Origin: an uncultured bacterium
GTDB lineage: Bacteria > Actinomycetota > UBA4738 > HRBIN12
DNA length: 10,117 bases
NCBI GenBank assembly: GCA_937881155.1
Contig: CALGFI010000089.1
Span: 1 to 10,117 of the forward strand
Reading direction: 5' to 3'
Shown: in pieces, positions 6,383 to 10,117 of the stretch
Numbering within the stretch: the first letter of the stretch is position 1
Layout of the letters: each line of letters starts with the position of its first letter
The notes under the pieces: generated by a model
What the model saw: only the letters and a program-made list of their open reading frames with translations
What the model was told of the DNA's origin: nothing
The model's database searches: none
Program-made: the position numbers and the translations under genes

Positions 6383-8090
6383 AGGACGACGCTTCCGCGG
6401 GCATCGTGTAGCGCTCCGAGACGGCATCGAGGATCTCGCGCCTGCTCGTCTCGGCGTCGGAGTCGTTCGCGACGCGCTTCGCGACCTCTCCGAGCGCCTC
6501 GTCCTTGATCACGTCGCGGAACCACCTCTCGTAGTCGCCACGGCCGAGGTGCCACAGCCACGTCTCGTCGTCGACGCCCTCGGCGATCTGCGCGAACACC
6601 GCGAGGTTCTGCGCCTTCAGGTTCAGCCTGTCGTCCGGTCCGCGGAAGAAGAACGCCTTGTCCTCTACGTCGCCCTGCGCGTACTTGCGGCGGTGCCTTC
6701 GCCGTTCCTGGCCGGGTTCGACGGGGGCGAACGCGATCGGGGACTCTTCGACGAACCACGCGACGGCCTGCTCTTCGTCAGGTCGCACGGCGTCGTCCCT
6801 CGGCGGCTCGACGCCGACAACCTTCGCGAACTTCCCCAGGGATTCCGTCGCTCCCTTGGACGGTGTCAGCACCAGGTTCACCGGTTCGAGCGCCGCCGGT
6901 GACATCGCGTCGGCATGCACGGTGACCATTACCACCGAGGCGACTCGTTGCGGCAGCGTCGTCTCCGGCGTCTGCAGGCCCGACGGGAGCAGGTGGTGCG
7001 CCTCGTCCACGACCAGCCAGTGTGGGCGGCCGGTCTCGGCGCGGAGCTCCTGGAGCCTCGGCAGGAGCGAGCTCAGGAAGCCCGGACGGTCGTCGAGCCG
7101 CTCACCGAGCAGGTTCAGCACCAGGTTGATGTCCGGATCGGTGAGCGCGTCGAGCGCCTCGTCGACGGTCGGCGCCCGGTCGTGAGATCCGAGGACAACC
7201 GCGCGCTCGAGCTCCTCGTAGTCGCCCTCGGGATCGATCAGGCAGAACTGGTACGCGTGCTCCATCAGCTGTTCGAGGAACGCCGTGACGAGCGTCGACT
7301 TCCCACTGCCGGACGGTCCGGTGACGAGCACGTTCGTGCGGTACGGCCGAACCCGCACCGGTTCGCCGTCCTCGGCGGTCCCGATCACGATGTCGTGACG
7401 TGGGAGGCGATCGTCGAGATGCTGGAGGTCCGACTCGAGCAGCCCGTCGCAGACCTCGCGAACGCCGTCCCCCCGGGCGCCGTTCGTCACGTAGTCGCAT
7501 CGGTCCTTCACGGCGGGGAGCGCGTTCGCCACGGCCACCGAGAGCTCGCACGTATCGAGGAACGCGTGGTCGTTCTCCGCATCGCCCACGCCGACGACGT
7601 TGTGCGGCGACAGTCGCAGCTCGTCGAGGGCCGCTGCGAGTCCCGACGCCTTCGTGACGCCGGCCGGCAGCACCATCACGGCGCCCTTGTTGAAGATGAT
7701 CTGCAGCTCGAGGCCGAGCTCGTGGATCGCCTCGATCACGGTCGTCTCGTGCGGCTCCCACGTCGCGACGATGACGTGACCGACGGAGAGTGGCTCGACG
7801 GCGCGTTCTTTCAGCGCGTCGACGAACGCGGACGGCGGCGCTTCGGTGAGGGCTCGGGCGTTTCGCGTGGCCGGATCGAACAGGACCGCGCCGTTCTCTG
7901 CCACGACCCGGTCGAACACGTCGAGCCGGTCGAAGGTGTGGCGAAGGTCCTCGAGCTCGCGGCCGGTGACAAGGATCGTCCGGCGGCCGCTCTCGCGGAC
8001 GCGTTCGATCGTCTCGATGACGTCGTCCGGGACGACGCCCCCGGTCGCAATCGTGCCGTCGTAGTCGGTGGCCAGGGCCACGTATCGCAC
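6381..8090 (-). CDS. HAD-IIB (Cof-type) phosphatase fused to a HerA/DUF87-like ATPase
   Basis: 569-residue cytoplasmic protein of unknown role with three parts. Residues 1-219 are a HAD hydrolase: nucleophile motif DYDGT (9-13), motif II LVTGR (40-44), a roughly 100-residue C2-type cap, Lys147 in motif III, and GVGDAENDHAFL (167-178). All catalytic residues are present, so phosphatase activity, perhaps on a sugar phosphate, is plausible. Residues about 230-410 form a P-loop ATPase with Walker A GPSGSGKS (258-265), IDPEGDY (285-291) and Walker B LVVDEAHHLLP (359-369), most like HerA/DUF87 ATPases but lacking their N-terminal HAS barrel. Residues about 470-569 form a separate domain with FFFRGPDDRLNLKAQNL and VDDETWLWHLGRGDYERWF. 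I recall similar three-part proteins labelled only as HAD hydrolases in other bacteria, so this looks like a real family; that is memory, not a search. The GTG start at 8090 has AGGAG six bases upstream and an in-frame TAG 12 bases upstream. It lies 43 bp after rpsT on the same strand with no evident terminator between, so co-transcription is likely. No NurA-type partner is visible. Confidence 0.88.
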   Translation of the reverse strand: MRYVALATDYDGTIATGGVVPDDVIETIERVRESGRRTILVTGRELEDLRHTFDRLDVFDRVVAENGAVLFDPATRNARALTEAPPSAFVDALKERAVEPLSVGHVIVATWEPHETTVIEAIHELGLELQIIFNKGAVMVLPAGVTKASGLAAALDELRLSPHNVVGVGDAENDHAFLDTCELSVAVANALPAVKDRCDYVTNGARGDGVREVCDGLLESDLQHLDDRLPRHDIVIGTAEDGEPVRVRPYRTNVLVTGPSGSGKSTLVTAFLEQLMEHAYQFCLIDPEGDYEELERAVVLGSHDRAPTVDEALDALTDPDINLVLNLLGERLDDRPGFLSSLLPRLQELRAETGRPHWLVVDEAHHLLPSGLQTPETTLPQRVASVVMVTVHADAMSPAALEPVNLVLTPSKGATESLGKFAKVVGVEPPRDDAVRPDEEQAVAWFVEESPIAFAPVEPGQERRRHRRKYAQGDVEDKAFFFRGPDDRLNLKAQNLAVFAQIAEGVDDETWLWHLGRGDYERWFRDVIKDEALGEVAKRVANDSDAETSRREILDAVSERYTMPAEASS

Positions 8091-8096
8091 CGCGCA

Positions 8097-8111
8097 CTCC
8101 TACCCGAGGAG
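8097..8111 (-). promoter_or_regulatory. Small hairpin enclosing the SD of the HAD-ATPase gene
   Basis: Read on the - strand, CTCCT (8111-8107), loop CGGGT, then AGGAG (8101-8097) can form a five-pair stem. AGGAG is the ribosome binding site, six bases before the GTG at 8090. The upstream arm lies in TCACCTCCT, identical to the anti-Shine-Dalgarno tail of 16S rRNA. The hairpin could lower translation of the gene or make it depend on ribosomes arriving from rpsT. The structure is seen in the sequence; the regulatory role is inferred. Confidence 0.4.
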
Positions 8112-8133
8112 GTGACGAACGACGCCTGGAGGG

Positions 8134-8409
8134 CTACTCGGCCGACGCGGCAGCGCGGTTCGCTGCCTTGGCCAGGCGTGATGCGTGTCGTGCGGCCGCG
8201 CGCTTGTGGATCACGCCCTTGGAGGCGGCGCGGTCGTACGCGCGAGCCGCGTCGCGGGCGCCGGCCTGGGCGGCGTCACCGTCACCGCTTCCCGCAGCCG
8301 AGGTGACCTTCTTCGACGCCGTCTTGAGGGCGCTGCGGACCGCCTTGTTGCGCTTGCGGCGGTGCTCGTTCTGGCGGTTGCGCTTGATCTGCGACTTGAT
8401 GTTGGCCAT
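8134..8409 (-). CDS. rpsT: 30S ribosomal protein bS20
   Basis: Small-subunit protein that binds 16S rRNA early in 30S assembly. It has 91 residues, typical of bS20, starting at the ATG at 8407-8409 with the diagnostic N-terminus MANIKSQIKRNRQNEHRRKR. The rest is basic and alanine-rich, including VRSALKTASKKV, GVIHKRAAARHASRLAKAAN and a short Gly/Asp/Ala-rich stretch in the middle (TSAAGSGDGDAAQAG). No Shine-Dalgarno sequence precedes the start. A TAGACT hexamer ending ten bases upstream of the ATG instead suggests an almost leaderless mRNA. It is divergent from lepA and probably co-transcribed with the HAD-ATPase gene 43 bp downstream. Confidence 0.96.
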   Translation of the reverse strand: MANIKSQIKRNRQNEHRRKRNKAVRSALKTASKKVTSAAGSGDGDAAQAGARDAARAYDRAASKGVIHKRAAARHASRLAKAANRAAASAE

Positions 8410-8418
8410 GGACGGGCG

Positions 8419-8446
8419 AGTCTACCAGCGCGGTTTCGTCGTTCGA
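8419..8446 (-). promoter_or_regulatory. Candidate rpsT promoter
   Basis: On the - strand TCGAAC (8446-8441) and TAGACT (8424-8419) are separated by 16 bases and resemble -35 and -10 boxes, the -10 fitting TANNNT well and the -35 only moderately. Transcription would start near 8412, three bases before the ATG. Prediction by eye only. Confidence 0.4.
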
Positions 8447-8474
8447 GTCGAGCCGGACCGATGCGGCGCGCCCG

Positions 8475-8480
8475 TACGAT
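8475..8480 (+). promoter_or_regulatory. Candidate lepA -10 box
   Basis: TACGAT fits the TANNNT pattern and would place the transcript start near 8487, three bases before the GTG at 8490. No recognisable -35 box lies at the right distance. If real, it would make the ATG at 8481 non-transcribed and GTG 8490 the true lepA start. Confidence 0.3.
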
Positions 8481-10117
8481 ATGCCGGCCGTGACCGAACC
8501 CACCCGCATCCGCAACTTCTGCATCATCGCCCACATCGACCACGGCAAGTCGACGCTCGCCGACCGTCTGCTGGAGCTGACACATACCGTTCCCGACCGG
8601 GAGATGCGCGAGCAGTACCTCGACAAGATGGACCTGGAGCGGGAACGCGGCATCACGATCAAGGCCCAGGCCGTCCGGCTCGCGTACCGCGTGAGCGATG
8701 TCGATCACGAGCTGAACCTGATCGACACGCCTGGGCACGTCGACTTCACGTACGAGGTCTCCCGGTCGCTCGCCGCGTGCGAGGGCGCCATCCTGCTCGT
8801 CGACGCGGCGCAGGGGATCGAGGCCCAGACGCTCGCGAACTATCACCTGGCGCGCGACGCCGGACTGGTGATCGTGCCGGCCCTGAACAAGATCGACCTG
8901 CCGCAGGCGAATGTCGAGGAGAGCCGGCGGGAGCTCGCCGAGCTCGTCGGCGTGGAGCCGAACGAGGTCCTCGCCGTCTCCGGCAAGACCGGACAGGGGG
9001 TCACCCACCTGCTCGAACGCGTCATCGAGCGCGTTCCGCCGCCGTCGGGCGATCCGAACGCGCGGCTCCGCGCGCTGATCTTCGACTCGAGCTTCGACCC
9101 GTACCGTGGGGTCGTCGCGTACGTCCGCGTGTTCGACGGCGCGCTTGCGTCGCGCTCGAAGGTCCGGTTCATGGCGACGGGTATCGATTCTGACGCCGAG
9201 GAAGCCGGCGTGTTCGCGCCCGAGGCGACGCCCGTGACGTCGCTCGACGCGGGCGAGGTCGGCTACCTGATCACCGGGCTGAAGGATGTGCACCAGGTCA
9301 AGGTGGGCGACACCGTGACCCTCGCGGGGAAGCAACGTGCTCAGGAGCCATTGCCGGGCTATCGAGAGCCGCTGCCGATGGTGTGGAGCGGTCTGTATCC
9401 CGCGGAGGGCGGTGACTACACGGAGCTGAGAGACGCGCTCGACCGGCTGAAGCTGAGCGACGCCGCGCTCGTGTTCGAGCCCGAGACGTCACAGGCGCTC
9501 GGCTTCGGGTTCCGGTGCGGGTTCCTTGGACTCCTCCACATGGACATCGTCAAGGAGCGGCTCGAGCGCGAGTTCTCGCTCGAGCTCATCGCGACCGCGC
9601 CGAACGTCGAGTACCACGCGGTCCGCGGCGACGAGACGATCGTCGTGCACAACCCGAGCGAGATGCCCCAGCCGGGGACGTACGACCGCGTTGAAGAGCC
9701 GATCGTGCTCGCCACGATCATCACGCCGAGCGAGTACCTGGGCCCGGTGTTCGAGCTGTGCCAGTCGCGCCGCGGTGAGCTCTTGGAGATGAGCTACCTA
9801 TCGCCCGAGCGCGCCGAGGTCCATTACAAGCTCCCGCTCGCGGAGATCATCTTCGACTTCTTCGACCAGCTGAAATCGCGCACACGCGGGTACGCGTCGC
9901 TCGACTACGAACCGATCGGATATGAGTTGAGCGAGCTCGTCCGCGTCGACGTGCTGCTTCACGGCGAACCGGTGGACGCGTTCTCGAGCGTCGTGCACCG
10001 CGACAAGGCGTACGGATACGGCCGCCGGATGGTCGATCGTCTGCGCGAGCTGATCCCCCGGCAGCTGTTCGACGTGGCGATCCAGGCTTCGATCGGCTCG
10101 CGGATCATCGCGCGCGA
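8481..10117 (+). CDS. lepA: Elongation factor 4 (LepA), 3'-truncated by window edge
   Basis: Ribosome-associated GTPase (EF4) implicated in back-translocation and in 30S biogenesis. From the ATG at 8481 it reads MPAVTEPTRIRNFCIIAHID and stays open for 545 residues to the window end; about 55-60 residues are missing from the LepA-specific C-terminal domain. G motifs are G1 AHIDHGKST (17-25), G2 RGITIKA (56-62), G3 DTPGH (82-86) and G4 NKID (136-139). G5 is SGK (167-169), where most relatives have SAK. The EF4 signatures LYPAEGGDY and LGFGFRCGFLGLLHMDI (near 9500-9550) and the C-terminal RRGELLEMSYL and AYGYGRRMVDRL are present. The start is ambiguous: GTG 8490 is equally compatible with the homology and fits a leaderless transcript, and neither codon has a Shine-Dalgarno sequence. 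It is divergent from rpsT, with 71 bp between them. Confidence 0.96.
   Translation, partial: MPAVTEPTRIRNFCIIAHIDHGKSTLADRLLELTHTVPDREMREQYLDKMDLERERGITIKAQAVRLAYRVSDVDHELNLIDTPGHVDFTYEVSRSLAACEGAILLVDAAQGIEAQTLANYHLARDAGLVIVPALNKIDLPQANVEESRRELAELVGVEPNEVLAVSGKTGQGVTHLLERVIERVPPPSGDPNARLRALIFDSSFDPYRGVVAYVRVFDGALASRSKVRFMATGIDSDAEEAGVFAPEATPVTSLDAGEVGYLITGLKDVHQVKVGDTVTLAGKQRAQEPLPGYREPLPMVWSGLYPAEGGDYTELRDALDRLKLSDAALVFEPETSQALGFGFRCGFLGLLHMDIVKERLEREFSLELIATAPNVEYHAVRGDETIVVHNPSEMPQPGTYDRVEEPIVLATIITPSEYLGPVFELCQSRRGELLEMSYLSPERAEVHYKLPLAEIIFDFFDQLKSRTRGYASLDYEPIGYELSELVRVDVLLHGEPVDAFSSVVHRDKAYGYGRRMVDRLRELIPRQLFDVAIQASIGSRIIAR

Noticed and set aside
8107..8115. AGGAGGTGA on the + strand, a perfect Shine-Dalgarno consensus
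   Set aside because: No ATG, GTG or TTG lies at a suitable distance downstream, and the frame there is antisense to rpsT; it is the complement of the anti-SD-like arm described above.
6915..8306. 463-residue open frame on the + strand, antisense to the HAD-ATPase gene
   Set aside because: It is rich in Arg, Val, Glu and Asp with no recognisable motif and mirrors a gene with clear catalytic motifs; such long antisense frames are common in GC-rich DNA.

Overview
The window reads as a stretch of chromosome from a high-GC actinobacterium (phylum Actinomycetota), probably an environmental or deep-branching lineage. Evidence: strongly GC-rich third codon positions throughout, four of the five internal gene starts or alternatives being GTG or TTG, the order leuS - comEA - comEC - holA facing rpsT with lepA just beyond (an arrangement I recall from Actinobacteria), and start sites without a Shine-Dalgarno sequence. 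This placement is inference; no 16S rRNA or other decisive marker is present.

Layout, left to right. Positions 1-2253 (+) hold leucyl-tRNA synthetase, cut by the left edge so that its N-terminus and HIGH motif are missing. After a 129-bp gap carrying a CRP-like palindrome and a possible -10 box comes a tightly packed block on the + strand: comEA (2383-3003), comEC (3000-5384) and holA (5381-6367), each pair overlapping by the four bases GTGA. ComEA binds incoming DNA outside the membrane, ComEC is the channel that admits a single strand, and HolA is the delta subunit of the DNA polymerase III clamp loader. holA converges with a 569-residue gene on the - strand (6381-8090), with a 9-bp inverted repeat spanning the junction. 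That gene joins a Cof-type HAD phosphatase to a HerA/DUF87-like P-loop ATPase and a small conserved-looking C-terminal domain. Upstream of it on the same strand is rpsT (8134-8409, ribosomal protein bS20), and divergent from rpsT is lepA (EF4), which starts at 8481 or 8490 and runs off the right edge.

Most of the window is housekeeping (tRNA charging, ribosome, translation factor, clamp loader) with a DNA-uptake pair in the middle. The least explained part is the HAD-ATPase protein: both enzyme halves keep their key catalytic residues, it sits between two conserved housekeeping genes, and its ribosome binding site can pair with a nearby copy of the 16S anti-Shine-Dalgarno sequence. I see no insertion sequence, tRNA, CRISPR array, prophage or toxin-antitoxin signature. 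The coding content is nearly continuous and no gap reaches 300 bases.
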